Below, in pieces: positions 15,014 to 21,485 of a stretch of DNA of 21,697 nucleotides. Under the pieces are notes generated by a model that did no database searches, was not told where the DNA came from, and saw only the letters and a program-made list of their open reading frames with translations. Position 1 is the first letter of the stretch; each line of letters opens with the position of its first letter. Location of the stretch: the IMG/VR virus record IMGVR_UViG_3300025168_000785, positions 1-21,697 of that record, one strand, 5' to 3'. This stretch comes from a virus. Made by a program: the position numbers and the translations under genes.

Positions 15014-17410
15014 TTACGCATAGAAATACTCGCTCTGCCTGACGAGTTCGATGTCCAGCTCGCCCCGCTCTGGAGGCTCTGGCACTGTAACTTCTGTCGG
15101 CAAGTAGTGTCGGATCTCATGAAAGAAATCCTCCATAAGATTCCCGCTGAAGATTTCGATCACCGACTCCAATAGATTCGCCCGCATCATCGGCATGTCC
15201 GGGGCCAAGCACAGGTAGGCGTCGTGGATAGACGACTGAAACTCCATACCCTGGCTTGAGTTCTTAAGGACAGTCCGGTGACAGATGGCCGCATCAATTG
15301 AGTGGATCTGATTAGGAGCCACACCGTTACAAGCCCTACGCTTGCAAAGCTTTCCGGTGCCGCTGCGAATCTTATGCTGCCGGATGACATCACCGATCAC
15401 TGTCTTCACTGACTGGCTCTGCCACGTCTCGTAAGCCTGCTTGACTACAAAGCCCGAGGGAGTCGTCCACCTCAAGGGCACGTTGTTATCAATGCACAGC
15501 TTGGCTACCTCTCGATACCAAGACATAGCCTTCTGAGCTTCACCAACTACATCGCTGATTGAATCCCAGACCATCCCAGCCAAGAAGTGTGCAGGTCGGA
15601 AGGTCTCTTCCCAGCCGAAGGGGTTAACCCCTCCCCGCTTCTTTACTTCATCCAAGAACCACTCACGAACGTAGTCCCGGCAGGCCCATAGGGTGCCGGA
15701 GTAGGGCACGACCATGCAGCTTCGCTTCGTCGTGGCCCTGGTAATCCCAAAGGCCAGCCACTTGCGAGCCATGTCGCTCCCATCCTCCTCCAACCGCCTG
15801 ATAGTAGCACCCGCCACATCTTGATAAATGTCTTGAGGGCGGTCGGTCGGGATGACGTTGGTGGCCAAAGCCCCCACCGGATCACGCATCAACAGTGAGT
15901 ACAGCTGCAATCCATTACACGATCCGTCGATGGAGATAGGAAGCCGAGTAACAAACTCAGAGCCTTCCTTCATGAAGCCATCCCACTCGAAGCAGAAGGC
16001 GAGGAACAGCTCAGGCTCATCAGCCTTACCCCAGACCGATGTGGTGCCGTCTGGATCTTTAGCCACCGAGGCAATCATGTCCCGGTTGTTGTGGACCCAC
16101 TCCACCCGCTCGTCCAGCGTGCCCTTATCCTCACCGAAGACGTTGGCCCCGTGGATGGCAAGCCACCGCTCGCCGTCCCCCGTACCTATACGTTTCCCGT
16201 GGCCAGCGGCTAACAAACTGCGAGCGGTCTTCGAGCCTTGGGGCTGGAGGAAGTAGACCCGGCTGTAGTTCCGGGATCTGAAGTCCATGTACCAAGGGAA
16301 GTAGATAATCAGCAGCATGAACTTCCGAGCCATCCAGAATATCTTGGCCATCTGGAGACGCTTGGACTCGTTGCTCTTATTCTCTGCGTGGATTCGGGCA
16401 GCAGCCTTACGCCACTTACGCCTAGCGTCTTCGTTCTCTCCGATGTCGTGAGGCTTTGATGGGATCTTCTGGCCAACCGCCGAGGGCAGGTCGCCGATCT
16501 CAATCTCACTCTCCCAACAATAGACAAGAGTCTCCAAGACCTTGGCGTTGATACTCCAAGCTGCTCGCTGCAACTGGTTCACCGCTGCCATCGGTTCATA
16601 AAGATCAACAGCGTTGAGGAACTCCAAGTGATGACGGTCGTTTGTCTTGACCAGTGGGCGGGGGTGTACGTTCTCAGTCAGGTAGCCCCCGGTGTAGACA
16701 TCAGTCCAATCAGCGGGCCTCTCGACCATCGGGAGATACATGGGCGACAAGTCTTCGGCGTACTTGTGAGCCTCCTTCATCCAGGCTTGCAGCTCATCGG
16801 TCGCGTGGACGTAGGTCTCACTCTTGCCCAACATGCCCCGGCGGGTCGTGATGTCGATGATGCCTGTGGATACACGCATCAACTCGATCAACGTCATGCC
16901 GATCTTGAGTCGGATGTTCTTAGGCCACTTCGAGAACTGAAGCTCTATGAACTTCTCCGTGTTGCGGAGAAACCGACGCTTGTTCTCATAGCCAGGGATC
17001 TTCTTGACCTGATCCTTCTGTAGTTTCCACAGGTCTGGGTGCTGGTCCTTCATCTCCCGCCACTTGACCTCATCCTCCAGAACTCTGGACACTTTGAAGG
17101 ACGCTTTAGTCAGACGTTCGTGCATCGAGATTGAGTCGATAACTGTCCGGGCAGTAAGGGCCGCAACGATAGACGGGTCGAGCATGTCAATGTAGGGGTA
17201 ACAGCCATTACGGTTCCCGACCGGCTGCTTCTCTACCTGCTTCTTCCACTGCCTAATCTGTTCAGCGAGTAGGTCAACCGACTCCGTGAGCAATCGTTTG
17301 CCCAAGGTGTGCTGACTCTCCATCCCGCCCTCGGTCGTCCGCTGTACTTTCTTCCAGTACCGGTGACGGCCTAGTTCTTTCATCTCAGCTTCGAGGTCTG
17401 ATTGGCGCAT
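15014..17410 (-). CDS. Phage single-subunit DNA-dependent RNA polymerase (T7 gp1-like)
   Basis: The 798-residue product (T7 gp1 is 883) has motif A PISIDGSCNGLQLYSLLMRD (Asp495), motif B GITRATTKRSCMVVPYSGT (Lys562, Tyr570), the conserved NGVAPNQIHSIDAA (695-708) and motif C SSIHDAYLCLAP (Asp730), and closes with FYA, similar to the C-terminal foot of T7 enzyme. It transcribes the phage middle and late genes from phage promoters. In motif B the usual YG is YS, a mild deviation. It is separated from integrase by a terminator and about 85 nt of leader containing a hairpin. A clear Shine-Dalgarno is absent; AAGGACGAAACGAGAAC precedes the ATG. Confidence 0.97.
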   Translation of the reverse strand: MRQSDLEAEMKELGRHRYWKKVQRTTEGGMESQHTLGKRLLTESVDLLAEQIRQWKKQVEKQPVGNRNGCYPYIDMLDPSIVAALTARTVIDSISMHERLTKASFKVSRVLEDEVKWREMKDQHPDLWKLQKDQVKKIPGYENKRRFLRNTEKFIELQFSKWPKNIRLKIGMTLIELMRVSTGIIDITTRRGMLGKSETYVHATDELQAWMKEAHKYAEDLSPMYLPMVERPADWTDVYTGGYLTENVHPRPLVKTNDRHHLEFLNAVDLYEPMAAVNQLQRAAWSINAKVLETLVYCWESEIEIGDLPSAVGQKIPSKPHDIGENEDARRKWRKAAARIHAENKSNESKRLQMAKIFWMARKFMLLIIYFPWYMDFRSRNYSRVYFLQPQGSKTARSLLAAGHGKRIGTGDGERWLAIHGANVFGEDKGTLDERVEWVHNNRDMIASVAKDPDGTTSVWGKADEPELFLAFCFEWDGFMKEGSEFVTRLPISIDGSCNGLQLYSLLMRDPVGALATNVIPTDRPQDIYQDVAGATIRRLEEDGSDMARKWLAFGITRATTKRSCMVVPYSGTLWACRDYVREWFLDEVKKRGGVNPFGWEETFRPAHFLAGMVWDSISDVVGEAQKAMSWYREVAKLCIDNNVPLRWTTPSGFVVKQAYETWQSQSVKTVIGDVIRQHKIRSGTGKLCKRRACNGVAPNQIHSIDAAICHRTVLKNSSQGMEFQSSIHDAYLCLAPDMPMMRANLLESVIEIFSGNLMEDFFHEIRHYLPTEVTVPEPPERGELDIELVRQSEYFYA

Positions 17411-17429
17411 GTTCTCGTTTCGTCCTTGA

Positions 17430-17453
17430 CTGTGGCCTAAGGTAACGCCACAG
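17430..17453 (-). other. Hairpin in RNA polymerase leader
   Basis: A 7-bp perfect inverted repeat (CTGTGGC and GCCACAG, 10-nt loop) lies 20 nt upstream of the RNA polymerase start. It has no T-tract, so it is unlikely to be a terminator. It may be an RNA-processing site or a binding site for a regulator of RNA polymerase expression; function is inferred only. Confidence 0.4.
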
Positions 17454-17467
17454 GAACTAAATCGGGC

Positions 17468-17492
17468 AGGTCCGTTGCCTGAGTGGATAGAT
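17468..17492. repeat. 25-nt direct repeat, copy 1
   Basis: The plus-strand core gttgcctgagtggat is identical in both copies; over 25 nt there are three mismatches with copy 2 at 17544-17568. The copies lie 76 nt apart and flank the terminator between tRNA-Leu and RNA polymerase. Candidate integrase arm-type sites or a repeated promoter element; I found no third copy in the window. Confidence 0.75.
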
Positions 17493-17497
17493 TATCT

Positions 17498-17529
17498 AAA
17501 AAGAAAACCCAAGGGGGTAAGCCCTTGGG
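17498..17529 (-). terminator. Intrinsic terminator between integrase/tRNA and RNA polymerase
   Basis: On the minus strand an 8-bp perfect stem (CCCAAGGG and CCCTTGGG, loop CTTACC) is followed by TTTTCTTTTT. It would stop transcripts coming from the regulator, integrase and tRNA before the RNA polymerase gene, so RNA polymerase needs its own promoter or antitermination. Confidence 0.85.
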
Positions 17530-17543
17530 AATCCTAAAGAGAA

Positions 17544-17568
17544 AGGTGTGTTGCCTGAGTGGATGGAT
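17544..17568. repeat. 25-nt direct repeat, copy 2
   Basis: Second copy of the repeat at 17468-17492 (22 of 25 positions equal). It lies between the terminator and the inverted repeat next to the tRNA, within 30 nt of the tRNA 3' end, a location typical of integrase arm sites. Confidence 0.75.
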
Positions 17569-17588
17569 CTTAAAAGGATTTTAAGTCC
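17565..17588. repeat. AT-rich inverted repeat beside the tRNA 3' end
   Basis: The segment has arms ggatcttaaaa and ttttaagtcc around a 3-nt centre: ten base pairs with one bulged base. It also shares the 10-mer attttaagtc with the anticodon stem-loop of the adjacent tRNA-Leu (about 17661-17671). It may form part of the integrase core or accessory region; this is inference. Confidence 0.5.
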
Positions 17589-17596
17589 AGTGCAAG

Positions 17597-17684
17597 TGGT
17601 GCGAGCGGCGGGACTCGAACCCGCAACCCATTGATAGGGGGCAGATTTTAAGTCTGCTGTGTATACCAATTCCACCACGCTCGC
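17597..17684 (-). tRNA. tRNA-Leu(UAA), complete with encoded CCA; candidate attachment site
   Basis: The 88-nt sequence folds as a class II tRNA: acceptor GCGAGCG with CGCTCGC, D-arm GTGGAATTGGTATACAC, anticodon stem GCAGA/TCTGC with loop CTTAAAA (anticodon UAA, codon UUA), a variable arm CCC...GGG, T-arm GCGGG-TTCGAGT-CCCGC, discriminator A and CCA. It resembles E. coli tRNA-Leu UAA closely in D- and T-arms. It lies 17 nt after the integrase stop with phage genes on both sides, so it is carried by the phage itself, not a host flank. It may be the attP core, a working tRNA, or both. Confidence 0.95.
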
Positions 17685-17701
17685 GTCCCCTTGCCACATA
17701 C

Positions 17702-18736
17702 TTATGCCACAACGTCTAACATAGGACTAGTCTGTCGGTTAGGTTCCAATGCAGCAATAGCGTTGACCAGATTATGAGGGGCAAGGTGAGCATACCGGAG
17801 CGTGATGTCCATAGTCTTATGGCCAGCCAGTTCCTTCACCGTCAGGATCGGGACACCACGCTGCACCAGGCGGGAGCAGAACGTGTGCCGAAGAGCGTGC
17901 ATCACTTCGTCCCCTGTAGCAGCCCACTCCATATGAAGCCTCAGGCGGTCCCACCAGTTCCGTAGGTGATGTTTCGTAGTCCAATCGAATGGACCCTTGG
18001 CCCCCCGGTCCATCGCTGTGAGAGCTTCCTGAGCCGCCTGAGTCAAAGGGACACCACGCGGACTATCGGACTTGGTGTCCGACAGGATCGCAACGTCTCC
18101 CTGGATGTCACGCCACTGAAGACCACGGGTCTCACTGACCCTGAGGCCAGTGTCGGCTTGGAACCTGACCCAGTGGGCCATGTTGGGATTACCAAGGTGA
18201 TGATAGTAGGCCACCATCCGGGCAAGCTCATCGTCAGTGAACCACCGGAGACGGTTGACACTCTCCCGCATCCTCTGGATCTTGGGCTTAGTGTCGATGA
18301 CCCCGATGTCCTTCGCTACCGTCAGGCACTTCGACAACGCAGCCAGCTTTCGGTTGATGGTGGCGTTGGAGTTACCACGATCCTTAAGCCCTAGGATCAC
18401 TCGGTCCACGGTGAACAGGTCGATGTCCTTCATCGCTGTCCCCATGCCGACCAATCCTCCAACTATCTCGGCGTTGCGTTTCAATCCGTCGCCAGATTTC
18501 GAGTCGGCCCAGTACCGGGTAGCGACGTACTCGATCATATGGCCAAGGGTCTTGGGGCGTTCCGCCGTGCCCCGCTCGGTGTTCCCCATTTCAGGAGTAC
18601 GCCCGGCGATCACGTCCGCCTTGGCCTGAGATTCCCAGACCTCAGCGTCTTGGAATGTGGCAAACTGCCTGCGCCATCGATGGCCCTTGTGACTAACGGT
18701 GGCCTGAAAGCCACGTTCCCGTGCATTGATTGTCAT
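17702..18736 (-). CDS. int: Tyrosine-recombinase integrase
   Basis: The 344-residue product has an N-terminal arm-binding-like region (GFQATVSHKGHRWRRQFATF), a SAM-like core-binding segment (about 63-150) and a catalytic domain. Visible catalytic residues are Arg199 in TGLRVSETRGLQW, Lys222 in SDTKSDSPRG, His280-x-x-Arg283 in MHALRHTFCSRL, His306 in ELAGHKTMDITL and the nucleophile Tyr315 in RYAHL. All are present, so it should be active in site-specific insertion and excision. The ATG overlaps the regulator stop as ATGA. The tRNA-Leu follows at once, the likely recombination target. Confidence 0.95.
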   Translation of the reverse strand: MTINARERGFQATVSHKGHRWRRQFATFQDAEVWESQAKADVIAGRTPEMGNTERGTAERPKTLGHMIEYVATRYWADSKSGDGLKRNAEIVGGLVGMGTAMKDIDLFTVDRVILGLKDRGNSNATINRKLAALSKCLTVAKDIGVIDTKPKIQRMRESVNRLRWFTDDELARMVAYYHHLGNPNMAHWVRFQADTGLRVSETRGLQWRDIQGDVAILSDTKSDSPRGVPLTQAAQEALTAMDRGAKGPFDWTTKHHLRNWWDRLRLHMEWAATGDEVMHALRHTFCSRLVQRGVPILTVKELAGHKTMDITLRYAHLAPHNLVNAIAALEPNRQTSPMLDVVA

Positions 18737-19050
18737 GAGAGTTTCTCCAAAGTCTCTTTTAGCCTTCGGCCAGATGCCGTCAGGCTCACCAGTTTTCTAC
18801 GTCGGTCCATGATATCCTCCTCGGCGGAGACTAATCGAAGCCCCGGCCGACGGTGGCGGCTCCAAGCCCCCAATGAGGCCACGTTTCTACTGACTGAGGA
18901 TTGAGCTAGGCCACTACGCCTACCCAAATCAGTCATCGAGATCGGGTCCGGGTCCATCTCGGCTACGAGTAGATACACCACCATGGTCTGAGCCTGGATC
19001 TCCGGGTCCAGTTGTCTGAATACTTCCAGACAGGCGGCTAAGTTTTTCAT
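18733..19050 (-). CDS. MarR-like winged-helix transcriptional regulator
   Basis: The 105-residue product has LEVFRQLDPEIQAQTMVVYL, then the HTH ISMTDLGRRSGLAQSSVSRN, a wing with RPGLRLVSAEEDIMDRRRKL and a closing helix VSLTASGRRLKETLEKL. This is the MarR fold: recognition helix SSVSRNVASLG and a D-x-R-R-R-K wing. ATG 19050 (MKNLAAC) is preferred because it matches the domain start and follows a four-codon frame ending ATGA. A longer start at 19104 would have its Shine-Dalgarno touching the ATG. It is translationally coupled to integrase. It may be the lysogeny regulator, but target sites are unproven. Confidence 0.85.
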   Translation of the reverse strand: MKNLAACLEVFRQLDPEIQAQTMVVYLLVAEMDPDPISMTDLGRRSGLAQSSVSRNVASLGAWSRHRRPGLRLVSAEEDIMDRRRKLVSLTASGRRLKETLEKLS

Positions 19051-19107
19051 TCGTTGTCCATATGACGTTGAGCCTCCAGCAACGCAGGAAATACTCGCCA
19101 TCATCCT

Positions 19108-19146
19108 CCCATGCCATTAGATGCGCAGGTGGATGCGAAATGTCAA
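19108..19146 (-). promoter_or_regulatory. Candidate sigma-70 promoter for regulator-integrase operon
   Basis: A perfect TTGACA (19146-19141) and TCTAAT (19121-19116) are separated by 19 nt, slightly long. Transcription would begin near 19108, ahead of the regulator start at 19050. Similar segments GATGCGCAGGTGGAT (19120-19134) and the related 19153-19169 (GATG...GTGGAT, plus strand) may be operator half-sites. Confidence 0.4.
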
Positions 19147-19190
19147 GATATAGATGTCCGATGGTGGATTGTATGAACATGGTGGGCCAG

Positions 19191-19219
19191 CAAATAATGA
19201 CGCCGTGCAAGGGTGTCAA
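19191..19219 (-). promoter_or_regulatory. Second candidate sigma-70 promoter
   Basis: Another perfect TTGACA (19219-19214) is followed after 17 nt by TATTTG (19196-19191), in the 200-nt gap between the early-operon terminator and the regulator. Spacing is ideal but the -10 box is only a partial match. Confidence 0.4.
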
Positions 19220-19241
19220 GGTGCAAATGATAATCAACAGC

Positions 19242-19282
19242 AAAAGGCCCCGGCCAACTAGGGGAGCCTAGCCGACCGGGGC
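19242..19282 (-). terminator. Strong intrinsic terminator ending the right-arm operon
   Basis: Positions 19282-19247 on the minus strand form a 16-bp stem (three G-U pairs, no mismatch) with loop CTCC, followed by CTTTT. It lies 14 nt after the stop of the 28-residue peptide gene and before the regulator promoters, separating the early small-gene operon from the lysogeny module. Confidence 0.9.
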
Positions 19283-19295
19283 ACCAGGAGAAATG

Positions 19296-19382
19296 CTATT
19301 GGGCGTGATCTTCGGGCATCATGATACCAACTGCAACCATAATCAGGGTGATGACGCCGACGATGTAGATGAAACTATCCAT
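19296..19382 (-). CDS. 28-residue membrane peptide
   Basis: The peptide reads MDSFIYIVGVITLIMVAVGI then MMPEDHAQ: one hydrophobic helix and a short acidic tail. AGGAGG lies nine bases before ATG 19382, and the start overlaps the preceding gene's end by 8 nt, which supports translation. It is the last gene before the terminator. No family was recognised; a small regulator of a membrane protein or a superinfection-exclusion peptide are possibilities. Confidence 0.6.
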   Translation of the reverse strand: MDSFIYIVGVITLIMVAVGIMMPEDHAQ

Positions 19383-19578
19383 TGGAGTTGTCCTCCTGCT
19401 GGCGGTAGTCGCGTACCTCGTTGCCCCAGATCCAGACATCACGGGGTATAGGGTTGATGATTCCCTCATCCATGACCGACTGACGCCAGGCCAGATACTT
19501 CCGTTGATATCCGATACGCTCGTCCGGCGTGAGCCGCTCGCGTTCAGGTTGAGATGGTGGTTTGGGTGGTCCGCTCAT
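19375..19578 (-). CDS. Small hypothetical protein (67 aa)
   Basis: The product starts MSGPPKPPSQPERERLTPDE and continues RIGYQRKYLAWRQSVMDEGI, INPIPRDVWIWGNEVRDYRQ, with a polar end QQEDNSNG. It is rich in charged residues and Trp and has no membrane segment. ATG 19578 overlaps the previous stop as ATGA. Function unknown; its place in a string of ATGA-overlapping genes suggests genuine translation. Confidence 0.65.
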   Translation of the reverse strand: MSGPPKPPSQPERERLTPDERIGYQRKYLAWRQSVMDEGIINPIPRDVWIWGNEVRDYRQQEDNSNG

Positions 19579-19760
19579 GCTTCACCGCCTTCCTGATTCT
19601 TGCGGACCCATCGGCCCGTATGGTCAACGTAGTTCGCCCAGGCCTGTAGACACCACGATGTAGCGGTGACGTGAGGCGGTGGGAATGATGCCGTCCAGAC
19701 CGGGTGGCCTTCGGGCTTGAAGACTTGGAGCTTCTCGTCTCGGGTAGGTTCGTCGGTCAT
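19575..19760 (-). CDS. Small hypothetical protein (61 aa)
   Basis: The product reads MTDEPTRDEKLQVFKPEGHP, VWTASFPPPHVTATSWCLQA and WANYVDHTGRWVRKNQEGGE. ATG 19760 overlaps the previous stop as ATGA and has GGAGGT five bases upstream, which decides this start over the longer frame from 19808. It is aromatic-rich with no recognised domain. Function unknown. Confidence 0.65.
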   Translation of the reverse strand: MTDEPTRDEKLQVFKPEGHPVWTASFPPPHVTATSWCLQAWANYVDHTGRWVRKNQEGGEA

Positions 19761-20155
19761 TCGGCACCTCCGGTCGCCTTGGCGATTGCTTCGCGAGCTG
19801 TCTTCCACTTCGCCAGCTCTGCATCGCTCAGAGCCTCCGCCAAGTCTCGACCCTCCGCCAACGTGGCGGCGATAGCGTCTAGATCATTGAGAGCGGCGAG
19901 TAGTTCAGGAGCGGCGCAGATCAGGGCCATATTGGCATTCTGCTCCGCCAGGGCTTGGGGGCTACCTACGCCACCCTCGCCTTGATATACGAACGCAATG
20001 CCCTTGATGAATCCATCCGGCGTGGTGACCTGTACGCGCGTGGTCTCCTGATATGGCTGGCCGTTGTATTTCTTCACGCTATCGGGCTGCATACTGCCGC
20101 ACCGGCCGCCGGGGCTCCATGGTCCCGGTGTGTGTGTTGTTGTTTCGATGTTCAC
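19757..20155 (-). CDS. Hypothetical protein with HTPGPW / APELLAAL motifs, GTG start
   Basis: The 132-residue product has THTPGPWSPGG at the N-terminus, GIAFVYQGEGGVGSPQALAE, QNANMALICAAPELLAALND and TAREAIAKATGGAE. HTPGPW with N-A-x-x-A-L/R-I-x-A-A-P-E-L-L-x-A-L is a very common phage and prophage pattern of unknown function. Translation starts at GTG 20155, with AGGAGGTGA close upstream, and overlaps the previous gene as GTGA. Its C-terminus is duplicated in the neighbouring gene at 20152-20595, down to the DNA level. Confidence 0.8.
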   Translation of the reverse strand: MNIETTTHTPGPWSPGGRCGSMQPDSVKKYNGQPYQETTRVQVTTPDGFIKGIAFVYQGEGGVGSPQALAEQNANMALICAAPELLAALNDLDAIAATLAEGRDLAEALSDAELAKWKTAREAIAKATGGAE

Positions 20156-20595
20156 GCTTCACCTCCTGTCGCCTGGGCGATTGCTTCGCGGGCTGTGGCG
20201 ATCACCGCAGCATCGTCGTCGCAATATTGTTCGTTGTCTTCGAACTGATCCAGCATGCCATCCAAGGCGGCGAGTAGTTCAGGAGCGGCGGCGACTACGT
20301 GAACAGGCGGCGCGGTCTGCTGGCCGAGTCGGATACCCTGGATCAAGGCGCCCAAGCGGTTGTATGTCTCCCGCTTGGTTCCGCGTGGGATGATATCGAC
20401 TACGCCTCCGCCTACGTTGTGCATCTGATCGACGCCCACGCCGCCATAGGTCCAGTCTAGATGGTAGTGGCCGACGTTGGCAGCCAAGCCGCCATCCTCA
20501 CGGCGTACAGGGTTCCATGGCTCCATCGGTTGCCCGGTCATCTCGTTCAATGTGTCGATGCGTTGTTGTAGGTCTGCTTTGGTTATTCGGTGCAT
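20152..20595 (-). CDS. Hypothetical protein sharing AAPELLAAL C-terminus with its neighbour
   Basis: The 147-residue product starts MHRITKADLQQRIDTLNEMT, contains LDWTYGGVGVDQMHNVGGGV and IPRGTKRETYNRLGALIQGI, then HVVAAAPELLAALDGMLDQF, DDDAAVIATAREAIAQATGG. ATG 20595 is set by AGGAGGAATCACC, the ribosome-binding module it shares with two other genes in this arm; a longer open frame up to 20766 overlaps the previous gene and lacks such a signal. The N-terminal half resembles a phage family that I cannot name. Function unknown. Confidence 0.75.
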   Translation of the reverse strand: MHRITKADLQQRIDTLNEMTGQPMEPWNPVRREDGGLAANVGHYHLDWTYGGVGVDQMHNVGGGVVDIIPRGTKRETYNRLGALIQGIRLGQQTAPPVHVVAAAPELLAALDGMLDQFEDNEQYCDDDAAVIATAREAIAQATGGEA

Positions 20596-20620
20596 GGTGA
20601 TTCCTCCTGGGGAATGGGGA
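20596..20620 (-). repeat. Conserved RBS spacer module, copy 1
   Basis: Minus strand: a CCCATTCC segment, then AGGAGGAATCACC directly before the ATG of the gene at 20152-20595. Nearly the same spacer recurs at 21242-21266 and 21486-21511, so the intergenic unit is conserved while the genes differ. Confidence 0.8.
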
Positions 20621-21241
20621 TTAGTTGATAGGGGTAAACGTGGATTCGATAGTGTCGGCCTTGATGGCATCGACGGCCCAGTCGATACGGACGTAGGTTC
20701 CGCCATTGTCGGACGTGTAATGCTCGTCCAGCGGGGCGTCCATGTACAGGGTCCACAAGTCTTCAACGCTCATGGATTCCAGACGGGCCGCCACGTCGGG
20801 GAGCCGTTCGGTCAGCCGTTCGCGGAAGTCCTCCGCCTCTACCTCGAACGCCTCGAACGCCGCCGCGTACTCAGACTCGCTGAAATGGTCTTCATCCAGA
20901 ACGGGGTACGCTTCGAGGGCTTCCGTGACCTCCATCGCGTACTGGATCAACACCGCCGCGTCGGGGTGGATGGCGACCCACTCCACCCAGCCGACGAGAC
21001 AATGCCGCTCGCGGACGATATGGTACGGCCCGCATTCTTCACCCGTGTACGGGTCGGTCCAGTCGCCGGACAGTGCCGGATCATGGCACGCCATGGATTC
21101 AATCGCATCGGTGCAGACGGTCCAGTTGGACATCGTGAGGATGTCGGATTCGCGGTGGCGGCTCACTGGGGCGACCATCCAGCCGTGCCAGTCACTGCCA
21201 GCATACGCGTCGGGTCGGGTCCATTTGGGCAGTTGTTTCAT
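20621..21241 (-). CDS. Hypothetical phage protein (206 aa)
   Basis: The product starts MKQLPKWTRPDAYAGSDWHG and contains SNWTVCTDAIESMACHDPAL, ERHCLVGWVEWVAIHPDAAV, EALEAYPVLDEDHFSESEYA and LESMSVEDLWTLYMDAPLDE. The VGWVEW-x-A-I-H and YPVLDE segments recur in phage proteins of unknown function from several phage groups, as I recall. The protein is very acidic, with no signal or membrane segment. ATG 21241 follows AGGAGGAATCACA, one of three copies of the shared spacer. Function unknown. Confidence 0.8.
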   Translation of the reverse strand: MKQLPKWTRPDAYAGSDWHGWMVAPVSRHRESDILTMSNWTVCTDAIESMACHDPALSGDWTDPYTGEECGPYHIVRERHCLVGWVEWVAIHPDAAVLIQYAMEVTEALEAYPVLDEDHFSESEYAAAFEAFEVEAEDFRERLTERLPDVAARLESMSVEDLWTLYMDAPLDEHYTSDNGGTYVRIDWAVDAIKADTIESTFTPIN

Positions 21242-21266
21242 TGTGATTCCTCCTAAGGAATGGGGT
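21242..21266 (-). repeat. Conserved RBS spacer module, copy 2
   Basis: Second copy of the 25-nt spacer (CCCCATTCC then AGGAGGAATCACA before ATG), lying exactly between the stop at 21267 and the start at 21241. Confidence 0.8.
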
Positions 21267-21485
21267 TTAGTCGGTTCCGTGGTGGCCCTGCTCGTTGCCA
21301 TTCTCGTCTCGACGTTCGATGATGAATAGGCTTCCGGCGTCCACCGGGACAAACGACCAGCCGCCTTCCTCTTCAGCCTCCACAGCCATCCCGTCACAGT
21401 AGACCTCGCCGTCTGGACCCGCCAACTGGCGGCATGCGGCTGCTGCGTCCTCGAAGGATTTGTATGTCGTTGGTTCGTTATTCAT
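21267..21485 (-). CDS. Small hypothetical protein (72 aa)
   Basis: The product starts MNNEPTTYKSFEDAAAACRQ, then LAGPDGEVYCDGMAVEAEEE, GGWSFVPVDAGSLFIIERRD, and ends GNEQGHHGTD. It is acidic, with a possible small beta-rich fold and no known motif. The start at 21485 follows AGGAGGAATCACC in the third spacer copy. Function unknown. Confidence 0.7.
   Translation of the reverse strand: MNNEPTTYKSFEDAAAACRQLAGPDGEVYCDGMAVEAEEEGGWSFVPVDAGSLFIIERRDENGNEQGHHGTD

Noticed and set aside
17468-17568. 25-nt repeats as a CRISPR remnant
   Set aside because: Only two copies, flanking a terminator rather than a unique spacer of standard length; no further copies or cas genes.
17597-17684. tRNA as prophage-host junction (attL or attR)
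   Set aside because: Phage genes flank both sides within 300 nt (integrase and RNA polymerase), so no host DNA boundary is seen here.
17496-17699. 67-codon minus-strand frame over the tRNA
   Set aside because: It reads through the tRNA-Leu gene and the terminator, so it is not a protein gene.
18929-19243. 104-codon minus-strand frame overlapping the regulator
   Set aside because: It overlaps the MarR-like gene in another frame, crosses the candidate promoters, and its sequence has no domain character.
20477-21256. 259-codon open frame on the plus strand
   Set aside because: It is antisense to two early genes with good ribosome-binding sites and motifs; no start signal and a composition typical of the reverse of GC-rich codons.
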